Of a DNA stretch of 64,000 nt, positions 22,921-34,365 are shown piece after piece (position 1 is the stretch's first letter; each line of letters starts with the position of its first letter). Below the pieces are notes generated by a model that made no database searches, was not told where the DNA came from, and worked only from the letters and a program-made list of their open reading frames with translations. Origin of the DNA: Nansenia antarctica. Lineage: Eukaryota > Chordata > Actinopteri > Argentiniformes > Microstomatidae. The stretch covers positions 94,445,332-94,509,331 of the forward strand of contig OZ022339.1 in NCBI GenBank assembly GCA_963989245.1, in the 5' to 3' direction. The position numbers were made by a program, and so were the translations under genes.

Positions 22921-24388
22921 CACTGAACAAAAATGTAAACGCAGCACTTTTGTTTTTGCTCAAATTGTTCATGAGTTGAAATCAAAGACCTACAACTTTT
23001 CTCTCCAGGCCTCAGGATCGCATTCCTGAGCAGTTTTGTTCCTCTCCATTTGCTCAATTTATAATGACAACCTGATCCACACAGTGTGTATTTGATTCCT
23101 ATGCAAATCAGAGACCCTATAAAAAGATATTGATTCCAAAATGACATACACACACACACACACACACTGCTCAAACACATAAGCCCGATTTATGCTTCTG
23201 CGTGGAATTTACGCGCGTCTCTGCCGTAGCCTACGTGTGGGCTCTCCAAGTTTATAGTTCTACGTTTGGTCCGCGGACCGTGTCGCGTTGGTCGGTGTAC
23301 TCATAGCGGCATAATAGCGATCAAAAAACGTATTTTTGTTATGCTTGTTGTAAAGGAAATGTCTATAATGCATTGAAATTACAGTAAACTAAGATAATAA
23401 GATGGTTATCATAATTTTTCAAATCTTTATTAATAAGTAATTACAGAAAAAGTAAATGACATTTCTGTCATGACTTCCGCATTTACGAGAGAGTCGGAAT
23501 GTGACGCTACCAAGCGGACCAATCACAGTTGTTATAGATAACTTTACATTAAATATGTCTATCATAAATATAATTTAAACCCAACGAACAGCCATGGGGC
23601 TCCCTGTAACTAATAATTTATTTCTAAATAAACAGGATTGTACATCTCGTAAATGTGAATCGCGCTTCTTATAGGAAGGCTGTGCCTGACGCTTCCATAG
23701 GGCGCTCTGTTGGAACGGTGTACTCAAAGCGGCATAATAGTGATTTTTTTGTTGTTATGCTTGTTGTAAATAAAAGTTCTATGATGCATTGAAATGTCAT
23801 TAAACTAAGATAATACGATGGTTATCATAATTTTTCAAATCTTAATTAATAAGTAATTACAGAAAAAGTAAATGACATTTCTGTCATGGCTTCCGCATTT
23901 TGGCCGACGAGAGAGTCGGAATCATATCGGAATCATGTGCTACCAAGCGGACCAATCACTGTGCTTACGGTTGCGTAGAAACTGCCGCGTAGTTACATTT
24001 TTGGAGAGGTGCACGTCAATCTACGCCGTAGCCTTTGTGCAAGTTTCCAAACTTCTGTGCATGTTTCTGACCAAACTGTCAGAAACAGACTCCATGAGGA
24101 CCTGCCGTACTCTAGTGCAGCTTGTGCTCACAGCCCAGCACTGAGCAGCTCGATTGGCATTTTCCAGAGAACACCAGAATTGGCAGGTTGGCCATTGGCG
24201 CCCAGTTCTCTTCATAGATGAGAGCAGGTTCACACTGAGCACATGAGACAGACATGAAAGAGTCTGGAGACGCTGTGGTGAACGTTATGCTGCCTGCAAC
24301 ATTATCCAGCATGACCGGTTTGGCGTGTCAGTGATGGCCTGGGGAGGCATATCCTTGAAATGTTCCCTTCATTTCTTTGAGCAGTGTA
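22921..24388 (+). pseudogene. Degenerate Tc1 family B element with insertion
   Basis: The left inverted repeat CACTGAACAAAAATGTAAAC follows a TA (22919-22920), and the right end near 24388 is GAGCAGTGTA. Between 24040 and 24340 the sequence keeps scattered Tc1 transposase coding similarity (a CCAAACTGTCAGAAAC block, then CTCTTCATAGATGAGAGCAGG, equivalent to the first catalytic Asp region, then TCAGTGATGGCCTGGGG). Stops and deletions break every frame. The middle (23185-24040) is occupied by a different element. Confidence 0.65.
23185..24040. mobile_element. Inserted element with internal 0.42-kb-spaced repeat
   Basis: The sequence begins GCCCGATTTATGCTTCTGCG. It holds two direct copies of a block of about 190 bp (23338-23528 and 23754-23958) that share TTATGCTTGTTGTAAA, GATGGTTATCATAATTTTTC and ACCAAGCGGACCAATCAC. 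Part of the block (about 23338-23430) reappears in inverse inside the element at 18488-19278. 'GGCATAATAG' occurs before each copy. This looks like a non-autonomous DNA element that was partly duplicated. The right end is unclear. Confidence 0.5.
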
Positions 24389-24404
24389 TGCAACGCATAC
24401 ATAC

Positions 24405-24790
24405 ATAGACAGTCATGGGAAAAAATTAGGACACCCCATGAAATATGTTCTTTTTTAAGAAATATTTGATCTTCTTTCAAACAATATCTATAGACGGTGA
24501 TGTAATTGAACCAAAAACAATGAAAATGTAACTTTGTTATCATTTATTTCACAAAACATGAACACAGATGCCAATTCCTACTGAGGAAAAAAGTTAGGAC
24601 ACACCATGCCCTAATAGCTGGTATTGTCCCCTTTGGCTGAAATAACCTCAATTAGACGTTACCTAACAGTCTACCAGTCTCTGACATCGACTGGGAGAAG
24701 GTTTTTCCCACAGTATCTCAATAGGATTAAGATCCAGGCTTTGACTTGGCCATTCCAGAACTCTCCATTTCTTTCTTTTGAGCCATTCCT
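24405..24790 (+). mobile_element. Tc1 family C left end
   Basis: It starts near ACAGTCATGGGAAAAAATTAGG and repeats 'AAAAGTTAGGACACACCATG' at 24588. The double repeat near the end is typical of Tc1-like IR/DR termini. The following 150 bp ('CTGGTATTGTCCCCTTTGGCTGAAATAACCTC') fit the non-coding leader of this family. The transposase part is missing. Confidence 0.5.
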
Positions 24791-25194
24791 TGGATTGGGT
24801 TAGGGTTAATCTGCTGGGAGCAGTCTTCTAGCAGTGTGCAGACTCTACTTTTGTATTGTAGTATAGTTGGGCTACCTGCAAAAACTTCAATTCACTTTCA
24901 GCCCTGGCTATGATTTTTAAAAAGTAACAAGCACTCAGTACATTTAAATGCTTTGAAAATGTGCATAATGTTAATTGCCAGACAAGGCATTTTTATAACA
25001 ATAATAATTATGATCCCCTGAAGGAATGAGTTATCGGGTCTTCAGAATGTCTCCTAAACAAGCAAATTGCCATTGGGGGCTTCATAACTTGAGAAGAAAG
25101 CAACCAAATCAGCATAGAAGTGGTCGATAGAAATACAATTTAGTTTCAACACAACATTTTTTCTATGTTGGAGAATTAAAATGCTTTTTTAAAA
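24791..25194. other. Intergenic, nothing recognised
   Basis: AT-rich sequence without a clear open frame or repeat signature between the Tc1 fragment and the L1-like fragment. Confidence 0.45.
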
Positions 25195-25805
25195 TTATTA
25201 TTATTTATTTTGGTAAATTTTCAAACAACAAACATCTAGACGTCACAACAAGGACAGACATTAAGGAAAAACAAATATCTCCATAAAGTAGAAAGTATGA
25301 AAAATAAAGTAATTAAAAGACAAAACAACAGTAAACTGACAAGACAATAAACCACAACAAGGAGACAAAAATAAAGCTAAAGGTTTCATGTGCCAATAAA
25401 CAAAAATGTGTGTGCAATGAGGGAAGGGGGGGGGCATTACCACCATCAACAACCACGTTAATAATAAGAGTTAAGAGTTAGATAAGAGTTCCTATATCTA
25501 AAAGATAAATGCAAGCTAGAGAAAAATAAAAAAGTGGATCTCAAATAACGTCATGGATTCTCTTCCATAAAAGATATGAAGGGGGACCACACTTCAGAAA
25601 ACACATCCATCTTATCCTGCAGGTCATATTTAAGTCTCTCCAAGGGCAACACAGACATTATCTGGGTGAACCATAGCTGTTCAGTAGGAATTACATCAGT
25701 GTTCCATAAAATTAAAATACACTTTTTGGCCAAAAATCTAAAAATATCAAACAATTTCCCATGCTCAGGAGAGGAATCATATCTGAAAATGCTTTTCATG
25801 GTCAA
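25195..25805 (-). pseudogene. L1-like LINE ORF2 C-terminus and 3' UTR
   Basis: On the minus strand, 25805-25551 reads SSPEHGKLFDIFRFLAKKCI and continues LILWNTDVIPTEQLWFTQI and EVWSPFISFM. This pattern (A[KR]KCIL..W, a Trp-rich middle, VW.PF..F) is the extreme C terminus of L1-type ORF2 proteins in fish. The A/T-rich sequence to 25195 would be its 3' UTR. The catalytic domains are absent (5' truncation). The clade is from memory. Confidence 0.55.
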
Positions 25806-26035
25806 ATATATTTATTACATTTCCATTTTTTCAATTGTGTTACAAAAAAGTGCATCCGCCGCATGTTGTAATAACCTGCACTAAGGCAAACGTTATTACA
25901 TTTTGCGTTTAGGCGATTTATTACATAATCTGCAGATTATTACATAATGCGGTGTTATTACTATTGAAAGTGACTTTTTATTACATTTGGGGATTTTATT
26001 ACATAATGTGCAGTTATTACATAATGAGGCTTAAC
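25806..26035. repeat. TTATTACAT-rich repeat block
   Basis: TTATTACATAATG or close variants occur at about 25889, 25919, 25939, 25979, 25998 and 26014, partly in pairs separated by short palindromes (ATCTGCAGATTATTACATAATG). The block separates the L1-like fragment from a SINE. I do not recognise the family. Confidence 0.55.
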
Positions 26036-26037
26036 AA

Positions 26038-26292
26038 ACCTGTAAATGGACTGCATTTATATAGCGCCTTTATCCAAAGCACTTTACAATGGCCTCTCAT
26101 TCACCCATTCACACACCAATGGCGGCAAGCTACCATGCAAGGCGCCGGCCCGCACACTGGGAGCAATTTGGGGTTCAGTGTCTTGCCCAAGGACACTTCG
26201 ACATGTGGCCAGCTGGTAGCTCGAACCACCGATCTACCAACCTTGCGATCATTAGACGGAAACTCTACCTCCTGCGCCACAGCCGCCCCAAA
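26038..26292 (-). mobile_element. tRNA-derived SINE, minus strand
   Basis: Read on the minus strand, the head GGGGCGGCTGTGGCGCAGG holds an A-box-like TGGCGCAGGAGG, and GGTTCGAGC is the B box. The 3' end is AAAGGCGCTATATAAATGC followed by AGTCCATT, a tail common in fish SINEs/LINEs. Length is about 250 bp. Apparent open frames on the + strand (26089-26322) are artefacts of it. Confidence 0.7.
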
Positions 26293-26585
26293 CCTGTCTT
26301 CAGAGTGAGGCGCTGCGGCTAAGCTTAGCTACTCCAGAACTCTGAGCACTGCTGAAGGAAAGCACCACACCAGGAAGAGAGAAGTCATCTGTAGTGTTTT
26401 CTGATTATAGAGCCAAAGTCGTTTTCATGTACTTGTAAATGTAAGAACTTTCCTTTGTATGTTGTGCCTCTTTTGTTCTTGGCTCTGTGGAATTTGGTTG
26501 TTGTGTTGTGTTGTTATCATTGTTCATTTGCTCTCATATTGACTGGATTGTGCACTTTTTCTGTAAGAAGGAGTGGACAAAAATA

Positions 26586-26895
26586 TCTCAAAACAGATGT
26601 CAGAGACTGATTAGTGGCTATACAAGATGTTTACTCCAAGATATCGCTGCTAATGGAGGTGCCACAAGCTATTGACTGAAGAGGTTCGCTTATTTTTGCA
26701 CCTGCACTAATTTCTTTATAATTTAGCTTTTCTACTACACGCTTGATTCAGTTTAAACCAACATATGGAATTGGTCAATTTAAACCTGTTATGTCAGATA
26801 AAACATGCTGGTTCTGATTAAATAAAGATTTCATGGTAAAAACTAAAGAAATCTATAATTGCACAAGGGGTTCACATACTTTCAAGCAGCACTGT
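26586..26895 (+). mobile_element. Tc1 family D right end
   Basis: The end of the fragment, GGGGTTCACATACTTTCAAG then CAGCACTGTA, is a Tc1-like right terminus with TA at its edge. Upstream sequence (GAGGTTCGCTTATTTTTGC...) fits the non-coding 3' part of such elements. No transposase is left. Confidence 0.6.
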
Positions 26896-27394
26896 ATGCC
26901 TGAGTCTGGTCCTTTGGGACAGAGTTGGCGGTTAGTCTATCAGATACAGTAAGACTGATCCTCTAGTCTAGCGGCTTGTTTTGTTTGAGTTTATATACCT
27001 CTGTTGCCTCATTTCTGGAGGTACTGTATACATATTCACTGAAGATGCAAGAGTGAGAGACAGTGAGTGTGTGTGTGTGTATACATGCGTGTGTGTCCAT
27101 TGAGAAATAGACATGATCTATATCTGTCATCTTTTTCATCCCTCCCACGCTTGCAGTTTCCACCTCCCAAACTGCAGTCACAGTGGCTCTACTACAAACT
27201 AACATTGTTTAGGCTAGATTTCACAAGCTGCTTGTCAAAGAGGTATGATTCATCCATGCAGAATAATGACTGGCATTTGGATTGAAAGGTTCTCTTTCAT
27301 ACATTTTTCTTACATATTTCATAAATGTTCTCTGTCTCGTTTATTCTTAGATGTATATGCATTAAATAATCAGTTCCGGAATAAACAGTTTTTA

Positions 27395-28440
27395 GTTTAC
27401 TTACTTCCTAGGTCCCATTCTATTCTCCCCTTGGCCAAATCATCAAAAAATACAAAATGTCTTTCCATTGCAGACGACACGCAACTTTACCTCCCCCTGA
27501 AACAAAATGACCACTGCAACCTTAACAGTTTCATGGACTGCCTTGAGGACATCAAGTGTTGGATGGCCCAAACTTCCTACAGCTAAATGAAACCAAAACT
27601 GAAGTGGTCCTATTCGGGCCCCCCCCGACTCCACCAATCTGATCACCAACAGCCTCAGCAATATGGCCCCTCTTGTCAAACCCCATGTCAAAAACCTTGG
27701 TGTGACATTCGACCCCGCCTTTAAGTTTGACAAGCAGATTAATACAGTAGTGAAAGACAGTTTCTTTCAGCTACGAATAATTGCAAAAATCAAGCCCTTT
27801 CTCTCTTTCAAAGATCTTGAGATGGTCATCCATGCCTTTATAGCCTGACATCTAGACTACTGCTACTCCCTTTATATAGGGATTAGGCAGTCATCCCTGT
27901 CCCGCCTGCAGCTTGTCCAGAACACTGCCGTCAGGCTCCTGACAGGTACCCAGAAGAGAGACCATATCTATCACCCCAATTGTGGGCCTCTCTCCACTGG
28001 CTTCCAGTATGGTTCAGGGTTGATTTTAAGGTCCTCCTTTTTGTTTTTAAAGCTTTGAATGAGCAGGCGCCCTCTTACATCACAGACCTTTTAACCCGCT
28101 AGCTTAGGGCTCCTGGCTGTCCTGGGAAAAAGGCTCAAACTCAGGGGAAACCGTGCCTTTGCTGTCGTCGCCCCTAGACTGTGGAATAGCATCCCCCTCT
28201 CTATTAGATCTGCCCCCTCCATTGACTCTTTTAAATCTAGACTTCAAACTTATTTGTATTCTTTAGCATTTCCTTTAAAGTGTTGTTCTTTTTATACTTT
28301 TATGTGTGTCTTTGTGCTTGCGTTGTTATGATTGTGTATATTGTGATTTTATTGCCTTTTATTCTGATCTTAATCCATGTACAGCACGTTGGTCAGCGAA
28401 AGTTGTTTTAAATGTGCTTTATAAATAAACTTGACTTGAC
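27395..28440 (+). pseudogene. 5'-truncated LINE, reverse transcriptase to 3' tail
   Basis: The frame around 27390-27520 keeps LPLAKSSKN and then SIADDTQLYLPL, the conserved A-D-D active-site region of non-LTR reverse transcriptases. After a frameshift near 27585, 27663-27848 reads VKNLGVTFDPAFKFDKQI and FFQLRIIAKIKPFLSFKDLE. Further broken frames contain QLVQNTAVRLLTG- and LHWLP-like sequence, 'APRLWNS' and a 3' end with (TTGAC)n near 28425-28445. Stops and frameshifts make it dead. It resembles the Jockey-superfamily (L2/CR1/Rex-like) LINEs of fish; the exact clade is not determined. Confidence 0.75.
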
Positions 28441-28714
28441 CTCACTTGACTACTTGACTATTTCAGCCAGAATTTCACTTGAGCTTGAGTAATACACACC
28501 ACTGTGGGAGTGGGAAGTGGAATTCCAATGCTGTTTCCACTCTGCCAGCCCCTGAGTGTGATACTTTCCTTCTGAAAGGAAGCAAGAGAGAGAAAGAGAC
28601 GTGGATGCAGGAACAGAGGGAACGCTTGAGCTATCATCTGTGCTCAGAATGTGAATGTGGGTCAAACCCCAAGAGGCTAGGCCTGCTGTCTTTACACAAC
28701 TGCTTCACCTGTCT

Positions 28715-28885
28715 TGCCTGCCTGCTTGCCCGCCTGCCTGTTCACCTTCCTGCCTGCCTGCCTGCCTGCTTGCCTGTCTGCCTGGCTGCCTGCTCGCCCG
28801 CCTGCCTGCTTGCCTGTCTGCCTACCCATCTGCCCGTTCATCTGCCTGCCTGCCTGCCTGCTGACCTGCCTGTCTGCCTGCCTCC
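28715..28885. repeat. (CCTG)n-type tetranucleotide array
   Basis: Imperfect CTGCCTGC/TTGCCCGC repeats over 170 bp. Apparent Leu/Pro/Ala/Cys-rich frames are artefacts of the repeat. Confidence 0.85.
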
Positions 28886-29034
28886 TAGTATAGAGGCATC
28901 ATTTGTCTCTTCCTATTCTAACTATTAGGCCTGTCATCACTTAACAGGGACGGAGCTGTAGGTCCATAGTAATACCAGGACCATGAAAGACTGATTTAAT
29001 TAGTAAATTAGTAAAGCATACCCTGTTTTTTTTT

Positions 29035-29415
29035 TGTTTTTTTTAAATGTGTTTTTCAGATTTTATCCCTTTTTCACCCAATTTGGTATCCAATTAAACC
29101 CAACCTAGCATCCAATTATCCCCTGCCTATTGCGTAGGATCCGCCGCACGACCCCGTGGCCGGCAGCCCCAGAGGAGGCCGCCAGGCAGACTAGCTGATT
29201 GGCTCCTCGAGCCCAGCACCGTTGGGGGCGGTGTTGCGCGACGGATCCTTGTCCGGAACTATTCCTATACCGCCCTCGGGAGCGGCCGCTCAATATGCCG
29301 CTCCCTGTGTGTGCCTCGGCCATATCCGGATCTGGCGAGCTGGGATTCGATCCCAGTCCCCGGTGGGCAGCTTGCACTAGTGGCTAGTGCTTAGACCGCT
29401 ACACCACCGCGGGGC
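29035..29415 (-). mobile_element. Long tRNA-headed SINE, minus strand
   Basis: On the minus strand the head CCCCGCGGTGGTGTAGCGG contains an A-box-like element and GGGATCGAATCCC is a strong B box, equivalent to a tRNA TPsiC arm. A GC-rich body of about 200 bp follows, and the end is A/T-rich (GGATAAAATC...AAAAAAAAC). It is a tRNA-derived retroposon rather than a functional tRNA gene, because the tRNA-like part does not close into a full cloverleaf. Confidence 0.65.
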
Positions 29416-29509
29416 ACACAAGCATACCCTGTTAACGTCACCCATACCTTTCTCAACGTCACACACCTGTTTCAAGGCGAGGTGAGACTGCGGGAACCTA
29501 GTTTGGCTA

Positions 29510-30720
29510 TTTTTGACTCACACCTCAAGGCATTTCTCTGAGATGGGTCAATGTGATTGTGCGATCTTCATGGGAGTGACGAACACACCAAGTGCAGGTG
29601 AAGAGTGTGGCCTATATGACTGTGTAACACACTGACCCATATCTTAATGACGGCATCTTAACTCTAACCTGACAGTGTCGGAACAAACACGTCACCTTTG
29701 TGCCTCCCAGTAATGATGATGGCAAAATTGTTTTGATGATTTGTCTTTAAATATGTGTATATTGGACAATAAAACAAACCTGCGTCAGAGAATGATTAGC
29801 CTCATGACAAAAAAAGGGCTGAGGGAAATGGGTCTATTTTGGACAAATTGCATGTTTTTGTTGGTGTCCTCTAGCTTCAAATGGCAGTCTAGCTTCACCA
29901 ATCAATAGTTTCCATTCGCTAAAGAAACGTAACATGAGGCTTTGTGACAGAGGTCTGCCTGCTCCAGCAAGTTTGCATTTTGCCAACCCAGCCGCAAATG
30001 AACCAGGTCATTTACAGTATATCATTTACAGTATTACAGGCGTTATGCAAGTGTAGCTACAGGGAGATGAGAGCTGCAGACTGTATACCCACTGGAACGT
30101 CAATAAGTATGTTTCTCTGAATGACGATCGGCTAAGGCAGCAACACAGCTGACCCTGCTTACCTTAAGTCATCATCACTACTGATGTATAAGATAACTGA
30201 AAATATGAAAAGGTTTGATGACATCCATTCTTTTTTCACTCCGACAACCTCTCATCTTCAGTAGGTGGTGTTCATCTTCAGTAGGTGGGTGGATTTATTG
30301 AAGAGGAGAGTTGACTGGTGCACTTTCAACAAACAAGATTGAGCTCTCTGTGAGAGAACCACCTCAGTTCAGAAATCAAGTTGTCAGTCAAAGTGAGACA
30401 TGGTGGATGATGAATCTGCATGGAGTCTGAATAGTCCCCATCGCAGGTAATAATTTCTGTCAGTGCATGAGGGAGAGATGAGAGCAGGGTATTTACATTT
30501 CACACACAGATGCTCCACAGGCTAGCACCATTGCTCAGAGAGAGAGATGATTTTGAGGTAGTATGTGCAAGGAAAAATAAAGTTGCTGTCTTTTTTTCAG
30601 AGTTAATAAGCTATTTCTCTTTCTACGCTACCCTGATCAGTGATGCCCAAGCTTTTCTGTGTTGAGGATAGTGAGTTATTATACTGTATCTATCTGATGG
30701 GGATGTGTGGTTTGTAGCTG
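29510..30720. repeat. Local tandem duplication, copy 1
   Basis: Sequence from CATTTCTCTGAGATGGG (29533) to CCTCATGACAAAAAAA (29814), and again from GAGAGATGAGAGCAGGG (30472) to ATGTGTGGTTTGTAG (30718), is matched by copy 2 at 30731-31333. About 650 bp of this copy (29815-30470) has no counterpart in copy 2. No exon is visible in it. Confidence 0.75.
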
Positions 30721-30730
30721 GCTTTTATAC

Positions 30731-31333
30731 AGCTATTGCTGAGTCACATCTGGCCTTCCAGACATTTCTCTGAGATGGGCAATGTGATTTTCATGGGAGT
30801 GACGAACATACCAAGTCCAGGTGAAGAGTGTGGCCTAGATATGCTTGTGTAACATACTGACCCATATCTCAATGACTGCATCTGAGTTCTAACCACATTC
30901 TAACCTTTGTTGGAACAAACACGTCACCTTTGTGCCTCCCAGTAATGATGATGGCAAAATCGTTTTGATGATTTTTCTTTAAATATGTGTATATTGGACA
31001 ATAAAACAAACCTGCGTCAGGGAATGATTAGCCTCATGACAAAAAAAATGGCATGGTGGATGAGAGCAGAGTAATTGCATTTCACACACAGAGAGAGAGA
31101 GGTGATTTGTAAGGAAAATAACAGAATATTTGGATGGCTTATTGCCATTTTGGCAGTATAGTTAGCTAATGAAAAGGACATGTGTATGGGGTTCGATAGT
31201 TTGATGAATATTCCAGGTATGCTTTTATTGAATGCAGCTGACCTGAACAGTGATGACCAAGCTTTTACAAGCCCATCTGTGGTGAGGATAGTTATTATAC
31301 TGTATCTTTCTGATGGTGACGTGTGATTTGTGG
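30731..31333. repeat. Local tandem duplication, copy 2
   Basis: Counterpart of 29510-30720, offset by 1233 bp in its first half and by about 580-615 bp in its second half, so roughly 650 bp were lost here or gained in copy 1. The two copies differ by scattered substitutions and small indels, so the duplication is not recent. A long GT array begins right after it. Confidence 0.75.
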
Positions 31334-31336
<3 letters not shown>

Positions 31337-31398
<62 letters not shown>

Positions 31399-31426
31399 CA
31401 TGCATGGGTGTGTGGGTGTGTGTGCA

Positions 31427-31460
<34 letters not shown>

Positions 31461-31557
31461 TGTGTGAAGTTGGTGCTACCTGTATCCATGACTACCTGTA
31501 TGATCTGTGTTATATTTTGGGTTCTATTGATGAAATGCTTTAATGTGAATCCAAATA

Positions 31558-31604
<47 letters not shown>

Positions 31605-31606
31605 AG
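31337..31606. repeat. Two (GT)n arrays
   Basis: GT tracts at about 31337-31458 (with CATGCATG interruptions) and 31559-31606 are separated by 100 bp of ordinary sequence. Long Thr-His/Cys-Val frames over them are not genes. Confidence 0.95.
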
Positions 31607-32302
31607 TGCGTGTGCGCTGATATGAAATGCAATATAATACAATGCAGTACGGTAGTAAATTAGTCTAATGGTATCCAAGTACTCCAGTAGTGTGCAGTAG
31701 TTATAATACTGTATGTTCATTTTTGTAGTGTGCATGGGGTTGGTTGGGGGGTGGCAGTCTTTTGTATTCCTCCAGTGGCTGGTCTTTATAAGCGATAGGG
31801 CTCCCGCAGGGCTGTGGAGGAGCCTCCTCAATGTACTCTCTATTTCCATCTTATCCTGAACAGTCTTGCATCATTCACATGATTGGAAAATCTCACATGT
31901 TCACAGGAAAAGCAGGTCAAGATGTCTGAAGATGCTGTGTACAGTGACTATAAAGTATTTAATGTGTTAACTGAGTTCACTTTCTGCTCTAAGCTCATCT
32001 CCTGTCAAACTAACTTCAGGGAGCTTGTTTTTCAGAACAGTTAATCCAGATCAAAAGGATCCTGTGTTATCTAATATTGGAATCCCTTCAGATTCACAAC
32101 CCCCTTTCTTTGGATGACTTTAACCTTTAAGATGAAACTGACCCCAATCTCTATGCAACAACCACCATCATGTGTTTTTATTATCCCGTGACATTGATTT
32201 GGAACATTGTCGTTTAAAAAAAACAAAAACAGGTTGACTCAATCTTGTGAACAGCTGTCCCAGCTGACAGGGTTATGAGGAAGTTATTGCTGTTAGTGTT
32301 CC

Positions 32303-33069
32303 GTAACACCCTCCCTCATACACCCTCCTTCATACACCCTCCTTCATACACCCTCCCTCATACACCCTCCTTCATACACCCTCCTTCATACACCCTCCTT
32401 CATACACCCTCCCTCATACACCCTCCTTCATACACCCTCCATCATACACCCTCCTTCATACACCCTCCTTCATACACCCTCCATCATACACCCTCCTTCA
32501 TACACCCTCCTTCATACACCCTCCTTCATACACCCTCCCTCATACACCCTCCTTCATACACCCTCCCTCATACACCCTCCTTCATACACTCTCCCTCATA
32601 CACCCTCCTTCATACACCCTCCTTCATACACCCTCCTTCATACACCCTCCTTCATACACCCTCCTTCATACACCCTCCTTCATACACCCTCCTTCATACA
32701 TCCTCCCTCATACACCCTCCTTCATACACCCTCCTTCATACACCCTCCTTCATACATCCTCCCTCATACACCCTCCTTCATACACCCTCCCTCATACACC
32801 CTCCCTCATACACCCTCCTTCATACACCCTCCCTCATACACCCTCCTTCATACACCCTCCTTCATACACCCTCCTTCATACATCCTCCCTCATACACCCT
32901 CCTTCATACACCCTCCCTCATACACCCTCCTTCATACACCCTCCTTCATACACCCTCCCTCATACACCCTCCCTCATACACCCTCCTTCATACACCCTCC
33001 CTCATACACCCTCCTTCATACACCCTTATACATACTTCATACACCCTCCTTCATACACCCTCCTTCATA
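32303..33069. repeat. 14-bp minisatellite, about 55 units
   Basis: The unit is TACACCCTCCTTCA, with a frequent CCTCCCTCA variant and rare CATCATACA, CACTCTCC and TACATCC variants. Because 14 is not a multiple of 3 and no frame of the unit has a stop, the + strand stays open for 267 codons with a 14-residue periodicity (HTPSFIHPPSYTLL). This is a by-product of the repeat. There is no promoter, splice or homology support for a protein. Confidence 0.9.
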
Positions 33070-33186
33070 AGAGAATAGAAAAGAAGAGAAGAAGAGGAGG
33101 AGAGAGTTCTCCAGGGCAACAACCTCTCTCCTAGGCGACTGAGTCCTTCCATATATAGTACACCCAGCGTGGGCCGGAGCCCCACG

Positions 33187-33187
33187 A

Positions 33188-33258
<71 letters not shown>

Positions 33259-33260
33259 GT
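33187..33260. repeat. (GT)n microsatellite
   Basis: About 36 GT units, followed by CTGTCTGTCTG. Confidence 0.95.
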
Positions 33261-34252
33261 GTGTGCGTGTCTGACTGTCTGTCTGTTTTGGGGTTGGGGG
33301 TAGGGGGGGGAACTAGACTTCCATGAGGGCGGCACACACTCTTCTTACAATTAAAAGGTAAATTAGACTGTAGTTTCCATGTAATATAATAATTAAAAAA
33401 AGTATTATTTAGCATGAGAGATGCTTGAATAAAGAAGGTGGTATCAGAGCTGGAAAATGCTATAATAGCAGTTTCCATTTTGTTCTGGAAATAACAAGGT
33501 CATTCTCTTTCTTGTCAGTAGTTACTGATACTTACCATGGTTACTACTATGCTAATACCCAGTTATTCTGAGCTGTAAAGTAAAGTGCTACCATAAATTC
33601 GCTGTAACTTCACCTTACACAAGACACTGTATTGCCTATATCACTGATCATCACAATCAATATGAAGAGGGACCAAAAACGTCAAAAGAAAAATCTCAAC
33701 CTGCTGCCGATATTTGACCACTGGAGTGAGGAGTCCCGTAGTCGTGAACAGTTGTAAACCAGAAGGAGGTCACACACACACGCGTGCAGCCTTCTCACCT
33801 GTCCCTAGGCAGTTCAGAGTGGTGCCTCCTACTTTCTCTGTAATATTGGCCATTGTTGCGAAAACCATTCATAGAAATGTCAAGAAGAGATGGAAAAGTG
33901 TGTTGGCTTTTGTGACGTTCAACAGAAGCAAGGTTTTTTATAGAAATGCTGATTTCACCTCTGTGTACAGGATTAAACGGGAGACATTGTGGACTTTGTC
34001 TTGAAGGTCAGGTATGTGCGTGGGTGTCTGCCTCGAGTAGGATGAGAGGAGCTTCCCATCTACTTGAATGGTTTCACTTTCAATTAACAGAACATACTGT
34101 TATAATACTGATACTGATACACACTGATATAAAGAAACAAAAAAAACATAGCCTTTATCCTATGACAAGACAATCAATATGTGGTGTAGAAAGATCTTGA
34201 AGATTTATTTTGCAGATCGACTTTTTTCCACATTGATATACGCGCATACGCA

Positions 34253-34258
34253 TGCACG

Positions 34259-34319
<61 letters not shown>

Positions 34320-34365
34320 ATGCACGCACACACGCGCGCGCACACACTCACACACACACACACGC
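34253..34365. repeat. (CA)n with CGCG islands
   Basis: Alternating purine-pyrimidine tract of CA repeats with two 'ACGCGCGCGCAC' islands (about 34264-34274 and 34332-34343). It is a classic potential Z-DNA sequence. Confidence 0.9.

Noticed and set aside
20534..22960. Two Tc1 family B ends flanking the last xxylt1 exon, as if the exon were captured in a transposon
   Set aside because: The termini point the wrong way (a right end on the left side, a left end on the right side), so they belong to two separate copies.
29105..29387. Overlapping GC-rich open frames near 29.1-29.4 kb
   Set aside because: They lie entirely inside a SINE.
29100..29415. tRNA-like sequences with A and B boxes (also 5112-5304, 26038-26292, 57191-57385) as tRNA genes
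   Set aside because: The acceptor and anticodon arms do not close, long retroposon bodies follow, and family copies exist, so they are SINEs.
32275..33078. 267-codon open frame as a possible novel repetitive protein
   Set aside because: It is fully explained by a stop-free 14-bp minisatellite. There is no promoter or start context, and composition outside the array is unlike coding DNA.
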